A program made the position numbers and the translations under genes. This document shows, one piece after another, positions 45,300 to 57,382 of a DNA stretch of 64,000 nt. A model generated the notes under the pieces. It saw only the letters and a list, made by a program, of their open reading frames with translations. It was not told the DNA's origin and did not search any database. This DNA is from Adenophora triphylla var. japonica (taxonomy: Eukaryota; Streptophyta; Magnoliopsida; Asterales; Campanulaceae): NCBI GenBank assembly GCA_022495995.1, contig JAFEMH010000072.1:1-64000 (forward strand), in the 5' to 3' direction. Position 1 is the stretch's first letter, and each line of letters starts with the position of its first letter.

Positions 45300-47677
45300 T
45301 AAAGTAATTGTTCATAAAACCAGCAAAATAAATGACAATATTCTGACTTCTGACGATGCACGATCGTGCATGTTTGCTTGCACGGCCGTGCCAAACATAC
45401 TGAGAGTACAATCCCATTCAGTCGAATTGTGCACGGCCGTGTCTTTTCAGGCACACGACCGTGCTTCGGCTGCTTCACCAAAACTGCCAAAAATCCCTTG
45501 TTGTTGCTCTGCATCATCCTCCCCTCCTTTGAAAAGACTCGACCATGAGTCGATATCCTCTGTAGAAGCAGCATGATAAGCCGACAAATTCGTGACATTG
45601 AAAGTTGTGGAGACATTGTAATGGCTTGGAAAATTAATCTTGTAAACATTGTCATTAATACGCTCGAGAACTCGAAACAGTCTATCAGATCATGGTTGTA
45701 ACTTACCAAAACGTCCGGAAGGGAACCTCTCCTTGCGTAAGTGAACCCATACTAAGTCACTCATCCACCTGAAACACAACCCTTTTACGGTGCTTGTTGG
45801 AAAACTGATGGTACCTATCATTCTGTTGGATGATACGTTGTCAAACCTACTCGTCGAGGTCCTTTATCTGCCTGGCACGGTCTTCTGCATCCGGGTTGTA
45901 CTGGCTGGTCACTGGGACATGAACAAGATCCAAAGGACTGATTGGATTATGCCCATAAACTATCTGGAACAGGCTCTTACCAGTTGTGCGATTCTATGAA
46001 TGGTTGTAAGCAAACTCAGCCTGCGCGAGTATCAAATCCCACTGACACGGGTTGTCACCCACCAAACTACGCAACAAGTTTCCCAAGCTTCGATTTGTAA
46101 TTTCAGTTTGCCCATCTGTCTATGGATGATAAGAATTGCTGAACTGCAACCTCGAACCCAATTTCCTCCACAACGTGCGCCAAAAGTGACTTATAAACTT
46201 AACATCACGGTCAGAAGTGAGAGACTTAGGAATACCATGTAGCTTCACAATCTCCTTGAAATGCAAATCCGTCACTTGAGTTGCATCAAAAGTCTTGTTG
46301 CAAGGGACAAAATGTGCCATCTTGAAGAAGCGATCAATTACAACCATAAAGAAGCGATCAACTACAACCATCTTGAAGAAGCGAGTCCCCCTTCATGACT
46401 TTCAAAGATAATGAGATCATGCAATGAACAAAGTAGAATGCAGAGTTTGTTTCCTTTAAACAAGTACCCATCATGTAAGACAAACTGGTGAACACTACCA
46501 CGTGTACACTTCTCCCAAATATCATGAAAAAATGGGTCATCACGATACAAATCACACAAAGTGTCAAAACCAACCACTTCCACACACATAGTATTCAACA
46601 ACAAGTGTCGCCGGCTCAAAGCATCCGCGACTCGTTTCTGAACCCCAGCCTTATGTTTGATGACGAACGTAAAAATCTGAATAAACTCCACCCATTTAGC
46701 ATGCCGAAGATTGAGTTTATGTTGCCCCTGAATGTATTTGAGAGCCTCATGATCAGAATACAACACAAATTCCTTCGACAAAAAGATAGTGTTGCCAATG
46801 TTCCAAAGTGCGAACAATAGCATAAAACTCTTTATCATAAGTCGAGTATTTACGTCGTGCCTCGTTCAACTTTTCACTAAAGAAAGCGATCTGTCGACGA
46901 TTCTGACTCAAAACTCTCCCAATACCAACATTAGAAGCATCATAATGAACTTTAAAACATCATTAAAATCGGGTAATGCTAAAACAAGTGCTTTTGTGAC
47001 CATGGATTTTAAAATTTGAAACACCGCATCCGCCTTCTTTATCCACATAAATACTCAACCTTTCATACATTCAATAATAGGGGCAATAACACTACTAAAA
47101 TTTTGAATAAATCGACGATAAAAGGAAGCCAAACCATGGAATCGCCTAATGTCATGAATGTTCGTTGGTGTTGGCCAGCTAGTAATTGCCTCCACCTTCG
47201 ACCCATCCATCTTATACCATCCTTTTAGACAATATACCCCAAGAAGGTCACTTCTTCAGTTAAAAATGACACTTTTTACGATTAGCATACAACTTTTGAG
47301 CCCGCAACACATCAAAATATGTTTCAAATGATCCAAATGCTGCTCCACAGGCTGACTATAGACAAGAATATCATCGAAATAAACAACAACAAACGTACCG
47401 AAAAATGGTCTTAAAATCTGGTTCATAAGCCTCATAAAAGTGCTCGGAGCATTAGACAACCCAAACGGCATCACCATCCATTCGTATAAACCATCTCGGG
47501 TCTTGAAAGCAGTTTTCCACTCATCGCCCGATCTGACGCGAATCTGATGATACCCGCTTCACAAATATATCTTAGAGAACACCCTTCCACCATGTAACTG
47601 GTCAAGCAAGTCATCAATACGGGGAATGGGGAAACGGTATTTGACGGTGATTTTATTGATTGCCCGACTGTCTACAC
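45300..47677 (-). pseudogene. Gypsy (chromovirus-like) pol D: RT, RNase H and integrase remnants
   Basis: On minus: [20 protein letters not shown] near 47600-47665, [20 protein letters not shown] and [12 protein letters not shown] (catalytic YFDD intact) at 47256-47477, then [18 protein letters not shown]. RNase H has [26 protein letters not shown]. Integrase is missing its zinc finger and first half; it resumes with [15 protein letters not shown] and [12 protein letters not shown] at 46120-46371, then AEFAYNHS near 46020. The C-terminal tail (VWVHLRKERFPSGRFGKLQP) is at 45690-45760. A duplicated GAAGCGATCAA(C/T)TACAACC at 46327-46370 marks the deletion point. The upstream half of RT is cut off by copia C at 47677; if still present it lies beyond the right edge of the window. 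Confidence 0.85.
45355..45475. repeat. Cluster of GC-rich palindromes in gypsy D
   Basis: GCACGATCGTGC, GCACGGCCGTGC, GCACGGCCGTG and CACACGACCGTGC occur within 110 bp in otherwise AT-rich DNA. Function unknown. Confidence 0.55.
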
Positions 47678-49242
47678 TGTTGAGTTTTGAGGTTACATGC
47701 GCAGCGAAAGATTTATATAATTCACAAAATCCTAGCCATGAATCCGTCTAACATGAAAAAATTAAAACTATGAAATAGATTTACTAACCTTGGTTGCGAG
47801 TTTGTCTTTCGTTATACGATTCGTAATTCACCTTTTGAGTCATAGACGAAACTTTGATCTTCTTCCTTGTTCTTCCTTGTGATGAATCAACAATGCTAGG
47901 CCTTCAAGCTTTAGGTGATAAAGCAATCACCCTCTATCTGTAATCCACACGCGAACGAATATGATCGAATCTTGTTGGATTACTAGATGATCCCGATTGT
48001 TGAAACACTTTTCAACAATCTATGGCTAATGTGGAATTAAATCTAGGGTGTTTTGATCTTTGATTCGTAATCAAAATCAAGAGATTTGTGTTTCTCAAAC
48101 CCTAAATTTCATGTGTCTTGGCTGGGGAGAAGGGGGCTATTTATACTTTATAAATATCCCTAACTGTTAGGGAGAAAAGCCCTAATCCGAAGCCAAAATG
48201 GACTGCTGAAACGGGGGCTGGGCGGTCGCCCACCAAGGCCCGACGGCCGCACAGTTGTTCAGCCTTTTTGCCTGTTTTCATAAAACCAACGTGTTCGGTT
48301 GCCCACACCTACCCCGGCGGTCGCCCATCAGCACAGAGTTTTATGGACGATCGCCCACCATCTCTGCCGACGGTCGCCCAGTGGATCAGTTCCACATTTG
48401 AGCCAATTTCAAACCGTTCTTTGTGTGTGACCCTTTAGGAATTATATTTTATGTTGGTAGTGAGTTAAAACATCAATCTCACAAGACATAAGTGGTTTCT
48501 AGCAAGCCATTATGTCCACCCAATTAAATATAACATCAAAGCTTGATTCCTTGATAGATCAATGTCACAATCCCTTTGTCACAAGATGTCATATTGAACA
48601 TAAGTCATGGTCCACATCAACTTATATTGTTCAATGCTTTCTCGATTCTGAATATGTTGATAATCCAAGTGCATTTGATCGCTATCAAATCTCTTGAGTG
48701 TGGCCACACATTTCATCAACACAATTCATCGAGGGGCCTAAGCAGACATCTCTCATAACGAGGGACAAATCCGATCTTGACTTATCATTCTTCCCTACAA
48801 GAATCCAATTGTGCCAACATAGCCCTTATTGCTATCCTATTAAAGATAGTGTTAGACTACATCAAACACAACGTTCATCATGTGGAAGACGATGATAATC
48901 TCAGGTATTAAGGATTCAAATGACACGACTATCATGAGATTTAATCATGACATATATGACCATAGACTATGTCATAAATTTCATAGATGGGTCGGACCAG
49001 TACCTTATTCTCTAACAAGTACCCATAAGTGTAATGTGCATCCCCATGCATATAATCATCTCTATGATTATCCATTACCAACTTATACTAGTTATTCACA
49101 ATAACTAGGGACACCGAATATTATAACAAAACATGTAAAACATATAATACTCAAGATAAGCATTATCTATTATAAATGGTAAAGACGATTACATAACGAT
49201 ATTAGTTATGAGTCAAAATAACTATACGCCTAGGGCATAACA
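47678..49242 (-). repeat. 3' LTR of copia element C
   Basis: Starts TGTTGAGTTTTGAGG and ends AGGGCATAACA. It directly abuts gypsy D RT on the left and copia pol on the right. A TATAAATA box lies on minus at 48145-48138, preceded by a cluster of GGGCGACCGCCC-type palindromes at 48225-48380. The 5' LTR is beyond the window, so the start rests on the break in the gypsy RT and the TG...CA ends. Confidence 0.75.
48138..48380 (-). promoter_or_regulatory. LTR promoter of copia C with upstream palindromes
   Basis: TATAAATA on minus at 48145-48138. Upstream, four near-identical GGGCGGTCGCCCA/CGGTCGCCCA boxes lie at about 48225, 48316, 48348 and 48370. The same box also occurs twice at 14456-14492. 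Confidence 0.45.
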
Positions 49243-49270
49243 CCAACTATCTTCCACTTGCACTAGACCC
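49243..49270 (-). promoter_or_regulatory. Polypurine tract of copia C
   Basis: On minus GTGCAAGTGGAAGATAGTTGG abuts the LTR; the purine-rich GTGGAAGATAG is a typical copia plus-strand primer. Confidence 0.6.
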
Positions 49271-49274
49271 AATC

Positions 49275-49892
49275 TCATATGCATCGTATACCCATGGACC
49301 TAACATGGCCATCATGCTTTGTTTGTGTGAGGGGCTTTGTAAGCATATCCCATATGTTATCAACGGTTGATACTTTGCATATCTTAATGTCTCCTCTTTC
49401 TATGAATTCTCGAATGAGGTGGAAACGTCTAAGTATGTGTTTGGATCGTTGATGTGACCTTGGTTCCTTTGCTTGTGCAATGACACCATTGTTGTCACAA
49501 TAAAGTTCTACTGGATTAGTGATACCTGGAATGACTTTCAAGTCACTAATGAACTTCTTGATCTAAACTGCCTCCTTAGCTGCATCAGATGCCGCTATAT
49601 ATTCGGCCTCAGTTGTAGAATCGTCTATGGTAATTTGTTTGGAACTCTTCCAACAAATCGCACCTCCGTTAAGCATAAACACAAACCCCGATTGCGATCT
49701 AAAATCATCTTTGTCAATTTGGAAGCTTGTATCTGTGTAACCTCTTACAACAAGATCATCTTCCATCCCTCCAAAGACCAAGAACGCATCCTTAGTTCTT
49801 CTTAAGTACTTAAGAATCGTCTTAACTGTCATCCAATGGTTTTCACCAGGATCAGATTGGTATCGACTCGTCATGCTTAGAGCATACGATAC
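49275..49892 (-). pseudogene. RNase H and C-terminus of copia C pol (downstream half)
   Basis: On minus: YALSMTSRYQSDPGENHWM, GYTDTSFQIDKDDFRSQSG, CWKSSKQITIDDSTTEAEY and, after a stop at 49562, YCDNNGVIAQAKEPRSHQRS and DMLTKPLTQTKHDGHVRSMG. This is the copia RNase H and tail. The frame is cut at 49892 by element B and resumes at 62804; removing B and one GATAC copy joins PDVS to YALSM in frame. The one stop lies in the AAKEAV*IKKF stretch. Confidence 0.9.
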
Positions 49893-51491
49893 TGTGAATG
49901 TGGTGCCCAAATTTTTGTTGGATTCACGCGAGTTTGAAGACATCCGGTTTAATTTGAAAAAAACGGAGTCGCCACGCCATTTTGATTACCTCAAAACTTT
50001 GAAAAAAAGGTTTTTATGGGTTCGGAGGTTAAGTTACCCCTTGGGAAGAACGTTTGGCGTTCACCCAAGGTGCCTTGCCGGAGCAAGTCTCCCATGATTT
50101 CATTAATTGTGCTTGCTTGCGTGCTTTCTTGTGTGCATGTGTTTGAGGAAAAGGGGGGGAAATGTCCCAAGTTGTCTTCCGGACGTACAAACCATTTGTT
50201 GGTTGTCGCTCGGGATTCCTTGGAATTTTATGTATTTGGGATTATGATCCCGTCCTCATCTTATGACTTGTGATCATCGCATTTTAACCTCGGGACCCTC
50301 GGGACTTGCGTGATCGAGAGAATGACTCTCTTTTGGTCAAAGATGAGGTTCTTTAGAAAAGGAGGGTCCTTAGCCCATCAATCCTACGCTTTAAGACGGT
50401 CGAGCTCGTATAAAGGCTTCATACTCTTTCTTAAGCGATAATCGGAGATATAGGGTTCAAGGTTATCCCTTTCCAAAGAAATCGTGAACCTTTTAATGGA
50501 AGGAACGATGTAAAGATAGGATCTTTTACACCGGTCCGTTCCAAGGTTGGGGGATAGGGGAAATGCATGATGAAAAATGACTCTTTAATGAAAAGATGAC
50601 ATTTTTGGTTTTAGCAAATGATGCTTTTTGATTGAAAGAAATGATCTTTATGCAAGTGATGCGTAAAGATAGGATTTTTATGCAAATGATGCATGAAAAG
50701 GGTTTTTGAATGCAAAGGATGTATTTTTATTGAAAAGATTGGATTTTTATGTGCAAATGATGCATAAAAATGACATTTTTATTTGAAAATGGGGGTTTTA
50801 GGTGCAAAGGATGCACCTTTATGAAAAAGACTACATTTTTATGACAAATGAGGTCTTAATGCATGCAAAAGGGAAAGGGGGTGATAAAGATGTGATCTTT
50901 ATGAATAAATGCCAAGTCCCAAGCAAGATATATGAATGCAATGAGCAAGTATATCAATTAAAAGCAAGGTTAGGGCGTGCGAGGTTACCAATTGCTTCCT
51001 TTGCTTCTTTGGTCGGAGCTAGGAGGAGAGGTTGGTCTTGGATCTTCAAGGAGGAGGGAGGAAGCTTCTTGGCCTTCTTCTTCACCTTCTTGAGCTTCCA
51101 GCAGTGTTCTTCACGTATTTGGAGTGTTTGTGGGTGACTTGCTATGGATTGTGTGTGTTGAAATGGGTAGAGGAGGGCTCTATTTATAGGCAGTCTGGAT
51201 AAGGCTAACGAAGCCGTGCGGCTAGGGCGACGAGCTAATGCGGCCGTGCGGCATTATCCATTGTGACTCGGCATTTCTAGAACCATGCAAGGTGGCAAAT
51301 TCTAGAACCCTCTTCCTAATTAAGAAAAACGTGTTTCTTAATTAGGAAGGCTCCTTCAAACCCTTAATTTAATTTGGGACTGTTCCAGAACATTTCCGGA
51401 ACACTAGGAAGGTCCGGGGAATTACCGGGAAACTTACCGAAATTGCCGGGAAATTTAACCGAAAGGCATGAGCCAGATTTGGGTACTTACA
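49893..51491 (-). repeat. 3' LTR of element B
   Basis: 1599 bp, TGTGAATGTGG...GGGTACTTACA in the plus reading, matching 61201-62803. Contains TATTTATA at 51181-51188 (TATAAATA on minus) and GCCGTGCGGC palindromes just upstream of it on minus. Also carries a run of short ATGCAAATGATGC repeats at 50560-50830. Confidence 0.93.
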
Positions 51492-51510
51492 GAAGCCCCT
51501 CGGCAACGTC
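51492..51510 (-). promoter_or_regulatory. Polypurine tract of element B
   Basis: On minus GCCGAGGGGCTTC abuts the 3' LTR, the expected purine-rich primer for plus-strand synthesis. Confidence 0.6.
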
Positions 51511-51930
51511 ACTTGCAGGGCTAGTGGGGTTGTCGATAGAAAAGGATCCAATCTGGCGAATGCCGAGACGGATTGGGTGACCAAGGTGGTCGAATGGCTG
51601 GACCTTTTATAAAAGGCTACCTACGTATCCCGAGTGGGGAATCAAGCCATAATCGTAGTTCGGAATCCACTGGGGAAAGGGGGCGTCATATGTGACAAGT
51701 TGGCTGAACCTACAGGAGGCTACCTACGTAACCCGGAGGAATCAAGCCAGGTCGTAGTTCGAGCATCACTAGATAGGTTAAGAACGACGTCTAGGATCCT
51801 TGAGATTTTGACAATTAATGGAGGTTGTCACCTGACATTATTTCATTCTAACGGAAGCTAAAGCTTAGGGTACTATCTCTTTTATGACGGAGATAGAGGA
51901 AGCTAAAGCTTGGAAAAAACTTGCTTGGAA
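51511..51930. other. Non-coding repeats next to the 3' LTR of element B
   Basis: Contains GGCTACCTACGTATCCCG, AATCAAGCC and TCTAGGATCCTTGAGATTTTGACAAT segments that recur at 54660-55020. No gene seen. Confidence 0.6.
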
Positions 51931-52995
51931 AAACTTGAGCGTACTTCTCAATCTCTTTCGAATTAGAGATATGGGTATCTTAAGTCTGAAAAACTTGAGT
52001 ATACTTCTCAATCTCTTTCGAATCAGAGATATGGGTAACTAAAGATAGAAAAACTTGAGCATACGTCTCAATCTCTTTCGAATCAGAGATATGGGTAGCT
52101 AAAGTTTGGAAAAACTTGAGCGTACTTCTCAATCTCTTTCGAATCAGAGATATGGGTATCTAAAGTTTGGAAAAACTTGAGCGTACTTCTCAATCTCTTT
52201 CGAATCAGAGATATGGGTATCTAAAGTTTGGAAAACTTGAGCGTACTTCTCAATCTCTTTCGAATCAGAGATATGGGTATCTAAAGTTTGGAAAACTTGA
52301 GCGTACTTCTCAATCTCTTTCGAATCAGAGATATGGGTAGCTAAAGTTTGGAAAACTTGAGCATACTTCTCAATCTCTTTCGAATCAGAGATATGGGTAG
52401 CTAAAGTTTGGAAAACTTGAGCATACTTCTCAATCTCTTTCGAATCAGAGATATGGGTTGCCAAAGTTTGAATGATTTAAGCATACGTCTCAATCTCTTT
52501 CGAATCAGAGATATGGGTTGCCAATGACTTGAGCATACGTCACAATCTCTTTCGAATCAGAGATATGGGTTGCCAAAGTTTGAATGACTTAAGCATACGT
52601 CTCAATCTCTTTCGAATCAGAGATATGGGTTGCCAATGACTTGAGCATACGTCTCAATCTCTTTCGAATCGTAGATATGGGTTGCCAAAGTTTGAATGAC
52701 TTAAGCATACGTCTCAATCTCTTTCGAATCGGTAGATATGGGTTGCCAATGACTTGAGCATACATCTCAATCTCTTTCGAATCGAGATATGGGTTGCCAA
52801 TGACTTGAGCATACGTCTCAATCTCTTTCGAATCGTAGATATGGGTTGCCAAAGTTTGAATGACTTAAGCATACGTCTCAATCTCTTTCGAATCAGAGAT
52901 ATGGGTTGCCAATGACTTGAGCATACGTCTCAATCTCTTTCGAATCAGAGTTATGGGTTGCCAAAGTTTGAACGACTTAAGCATACGTCACTATT
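51930..52995. repeat. 60-bp tandem array in element B
   Basis: About 18 units built on CAATCTCTTTCGAATCAGAG, ATATGGGTAGC and AAAGTTTGGAAAACTTGAGC. The period is exactly 60 at 52201-52440; some later units are about 45 bp (TTGCCAATGACTTGAGCATAC) or alternate with 60-61 bp. Because 60 is a multiple of three, one minus frame stays open for 106 residues (52144-52464) with the repeat HISDSKEIEKYAQVFQTLAT. Confidence 0.93.
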
Positions 52996-53470
52996 CATGA
53001 CAGAGGTAGCTTAAGTTAAGAAGAACTCGACAATTCGGAGGTTGTCACCTAGCGTTATCCCGTTATAACGGAATTAACGGAGGCGACTGGGAAGAAAGCT
53101 TAATTGCTTAAGAGATAAGGGATATTTTAAGAAAAGATGTTATCTTGGTTAAAAGATAACGGAAATTGCATGCCCAAGTGAAAGGTCCAGGGGCACAAAG
53201 GGTAAAAGCAGCCTACGGGGGACAAAATCGTGAAATTGAGCCTTCGGGGCAAAATGGTAAAAATCAGCCACAGGGGCTTAGTATGTCGCACGACATAACA
53301 GGCCCTGTGGACAGATTTATTAAAAATACGCACAGTCGCCATTTGAAATTTAATTAGGCTTGAAATTGAGAGGGAGACGACAGTGAGAAGAGAGAGAGCG
53401 AACATTGGAGAGGGAGATTCGACTGAAATCGAGAGAAATCAAACACTTTTAGTTCGATTTCAATTGGAAA
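52996..53470 (+). promoter_or_regulatory. Presumed 5' region of the PMD gene in element B
   Basis: The segment GGAGGTTGTCACCTAGCGTT recurs at 51820 and 54990 in modified form. From 53365 to 53440 the sequence is rich in GAGA runs (GAGAGGGAGACGACAGTGAG), a common plant 5' leader composition, directly before the ATG at 53471. A palindrome ATGTCGCACGACAT lies at 53283-53296. No TATA box is clear. Confidence 0.35.
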
Positions 53471-54520
53471 ATGCCTCCTAGGCTCTACACGACCAAAAGG
53501 GGAACTCAGCATGCTAACTTAGCTACTCGAAGAAATGGGGTGCAAAGGAATCAACGGCCGTTTCTTTCGGAAGCACCAAGAGGAGATTTCTACCCACAGC
53601 TCGATGAGCATACTTCGGATGTCAGGAAGAAGGAAGAGGTAAGAAACCTAGGGTTTCTTGAAATTTTTTTTTCAATTTGTGAAATCAATTTGAACTGAGT
53701 TTTCAGACTGCATTTGAATTTCATATGAATTGGCCTGTGAACAAGAGTCTGACCTAGGAAGTGTAATGCATAAATGCATGCCATACCTTGATCTATTTTG
53801 ACTTATTATTATTATTTTTTTTGCTTGAGATGATTTTAAGAAATAGCACGAAATATTAATACTTGTGCCATGCTTTCTTGCGAAATTACGCACCCGTGGC
53901 TCTCCAGAGGCGATTGGCGTGCTATGGCGAGCTTGCCGGGTAGCCAGGAGCATATAGACTCGCCTAAGGGCATGATTTATCTTTGTTGGGCTAGGGCGAT
54001 TCTTCGAGATGGCGAAGGCCATTGGAGACACTCGAAGGAGTGTGGATTTGGTGAGGGCTTTCGAGAGAATATTGGTGGGAGACCACACATTCGTTTCACT
54101 TCTCTTGGGGTGAGACGACGGTCACTCCGCTGGATTTTGCGATCATCACGGGACGCCCTTTACGGATGAGCCGCTATACCTAGAGGAGCTCGCACAGGAG
54201 CCGAGCCCCACCCGATTGCGATGCTGATTTTATGGGCTTACTTGGCTTCGTTCCCCATAACAAGAAGGGGAATGGATATGAGTTAGGCGAGCTGCATGGC
54301 TTGATTGAGGGGCAGAGCAGGGACTACATTGTGGTAGATGATCCTGTTGAGAGCCGGCTGAGAGCCGAGAGATTAGAGAGGGCTTTCTTATGGGTGGGCT
54401 TTTCCGACATGCTGTTCATTAACAGCGCATCTACTGCCTTGGTTTCACTATTGGAGCTTTTGAGAGCCTGGGATACTGTCGGGAATCTGTCCTGGGGAAA
54501 ACAGGATGCTGCTGATGTCT
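53471..54520 (+). pseudogene. Antisense plant-mobile-domain (PMD) gene in element B
   Basis: Exon 1 (53471-53638) starts MPPRLYTTKRGTQHANLATR and ends RKKEE at a consensus donor GAG/GTAAGAAA. Exon 2 starts somewhere near 53840-53890. Reading across frames gives LVRAFERILVGDHTFVSL, TTVTPLDFAIITGRPFTDEP near 54117-54175 and RLERAFLWVGFSDMLF near 54370-54420, then LLELLRAWDTVGNLSWG. These are the conserved blocks of the plant mobile domain found in MAIN/MAIL1 and in many retrotransposon genes. At least three frameshifts break it. It runs opposite to the element's gag. The role in the element is unknown. Confidence 0.7.
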
Positions 54521-57382
54521 GATGTCTGATGTGGCTTGTTATGTCGCACGACATGGCTTGTTATGTCGCGCGACATAGTAAGCCTGAACTGTGCTTTTCA
54601 TTGCCTTTGGAACTGGAATGGAATTGCAGACACAGGTTGGAATTGGGTGACCAAAAGAGGTCACCTACCTGGCCTCCTTGGGACAATGGCAAAGAGATAT
54701 TAGTCCCTCCCTATAAGGATGGAAACGGGGTGACCTAGGAGGTCAAACAACTGATCCTACTAGGAATGTGCCAAATCAAAAGAGGTGACCAATGTGGTCA
54801 GATAGCTAGACTTTTATTGAAGAATGGAGAAAGGAAAAGATGACCAACGTGGTCGGATGGCTGAACCTTTATGAAAGGCTACCTACGTATCCCGGAGGAA
54901 TCAAGCCTTGATCGTAGTTCAGAATCCTCATCTAGACAGTTAGGAACGATGTCTAGGATCCTTGAGGTTTTGACAATTAGGAAACTGTCGCCTGGCGTTA
55001 TCTCGTTATGACGGAAGTAACGGAGGCACTTTTGGGAGAAAACGTTATCATTAGCAATTGGCACGTTACTTGAGCTTAGGGGTAATTTTTTTTTTTGGAA
55101 ACATGGTAAGGACTCGGGTCTGGATGTACATATGGAATGTGTTTGAAAATTGTTTAAGACGGGTTTCAAGCGGGTGGGGTCGTATCCCTTGGGTGCGGAC
55201 CGAACCGCTGTTGTCTTGAGATGTTGTCAACGTGGACTAGAATTCCTTCTTGGGCCAGAGGCCCGGGTTTAAACCTCGGGTCTTGATTGAGGTCCTTTTC
55301 TTAAACTACGGCGCTTGAAGGTGATGCTTGACAGGCTTTTATAACCAAAGCGAGATGTTGAAGTGACCAAACCTCTCTTCTAGGGATGGATGTGACTTAT
55401 CGAAGCCCCGGTGAGGAAAAACTTTCGCAAAGCCCCATGTCTTACTAAAGCAAGGAAAGATCCTTTCATTTGGCAAAGCCCCGGTTGAATGAACCGAGTA
55501 GGCGAAGTGACTTGGCGAAAGCCCCGGTCACAGTGACCTAGCAAAAATCCCAATATGATTGATACATGCGAAAGTGATCCTGAGGTTGATCTGACCAAAA
55601 TCGAATTTATCTAGGGACCTAGTGAAGAACCTGATGCGAACCCCAAAAATGGCTAAAGAAGCCCCAGTTTAAAGGAACGCTTTGACAAAGTCCCAACCTT
55701 GGAGAGTTTCGAGGCAGCCCTAATGCGAATTGTAGCAGAAGAGGGAAAACCTATCCTTTTTTCTTTTTTCTTTTTTTTATTTTATTTAGTCAATCAGTCA
55801 ACCTTAAGAAGATGTGGACGAAGAGAATTTCAGAAATTTATACATGCAGGGGCATATCTTTTCGAAAGGTGGGAATAAATCCCGATTTTGTGTTATTTTG
55901 ATGGCCTTATTCGATGTAGGCACAAAAACTCGCTTTGGGTTTGACTCTTTTGAGAGAGTATAAGCGTAGAAAGGTTGGTAAAAGTGTATGGAAGCCCCTG
56001 CTGACAGAAAATCAGTGTTTAGCACTATTTTTCCTAAGATGTAGAAAAGGAAGACTTGTCAAGACATCTGAAAACTTGTTTTATTTACAATGATCACAAG
56101 ATTGCTTAAAAACCCTTTGTTGATGTTCGGGTTATTCAACCACTAATCTCGATATGAAAAAACATTCTTATTAGTCATGAGGAGAAAGTCAACCAATGCC
56201 GCGGATCAAGATTGGCTGGTGTGAAAGAAAGGTTTGTGTATAGGGAGGTCATTGATGAGACCGGGTTTTCTGGGTTTTGACTGTGTCTATGGGAGAGAGG
56301 TCATTGATGAGACCGAATTTTCTGGGATTTGAATATGCTTATGGGAAAGGTCATTTGATGAGACCAGGTTTTCAGGAATTTGAATATGCTTATGACCGGA
56401 CCATTGCTGGTTGCCTACGTTCCCCTCGTTGTGAGGAGCTCAGGTCGCCGTAGTTCGGCCTTGGCCGGACTGTGTTTGGGGAAATGGGATTTGTGGTTCC
56501 TTTTAGCGAAAAGGCTCGGATGAAAAGATTGGATGGTGAGGCTTGGGCCTCGGGATGATTCCTTGACCAAGTCATTTTTGGACGGCTGCTTCAATTGCTT
56601 CCTCTTTCATTGGGGGAGAAAGGATTTACAGGCTTATGAAATGCTTCTGACTTTGCTTCGACCGCCCGATCGACAACTTTCATTCTCTGAGCTTTGATCT
56701 TGCCTTTCCGTCAAGCTTTTTAATGGGCGGTGCTGGGTCCTTGGGCCCTTTTCTCTCTTTTTTTTTATGTGCAACCCTGTTTTTTTGCCTAGACTGCCCC
56801 CTTTTTTGGGATTTTCAGCCTAGCTGGGTATTACTCTTTTTGCACTAAGATTTTTTTTCTCTTCTAAAGCACCCGAGGACCAAGGCGAGCCCCTGCTTGA
56901 ACATTCTTGATACCCTTGAGGTTGTTGCCGACACGGGGTCAATCTTTTGAAGCTGAGTGGCCTTTTCTTTGTCCACTTGATGATGCCTGTAGTTGTTGAC
57001 TTGGTCAAGGTGATGGGGAGGACATGGTTTGGGAAAGTGTATGGCTTTGATGAAGGCCTTTTGCGGGGTGAGGAAAGTGTATGGCTTGATGGCCTTAGTT
57101 GACTTTCTCACACCGATTAATCAGAATGTTAATTATTTCGAGAGATTATTTGTTGAGCAATGCAAGTGATCATATAAAATAAAACCATTTCATTAAATGT
57201 AATGTAGGTGTGCAAATAATGTCTTAAGTCTAGCAAGAAAAGAAGAAGACTTTTTATAGAAAATTGAAGATTTATTACAATGTCCGTAGAGGACCTGATT
57301 GAAAGAGAAAAGTACTAGAACCTACGAAGGTTGACTGAGAGACTATTTTTCTTTTTTTTTTTTTTTTTTTTTTTAATCTTAC
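54521..57382. repeat. Long non-coding spacer of element B with several repeat types
   Basis: No coding sequence recognised on either strand; in particular no RT, RNase H or integrase motif. Contents: ATGTCGCACGACAT and ATGTCGCGCGACAT palindromes at 54541-54576; GACCAANGTGGTCGGATGGCTGAACC-type repeats at 54650-54960 related to 51580-51840; AAAGCCCCGGTNNNNTGA-type phrases every 40-70 bp at 55400-55700; three units of about 60 bp (GGTCATTGATGAGACCG, TGGGATTTGAATATGC) at 56240-56395; T-rich runs at 55755-55790 and 57345-57375. Confidence 0.6.

Noticed and set aside
53471..54520. PMD gene as an ordinary host gene
   Set aside because: It lies inside element B between its LTRs and has several frameshifts, so it is element cargo.
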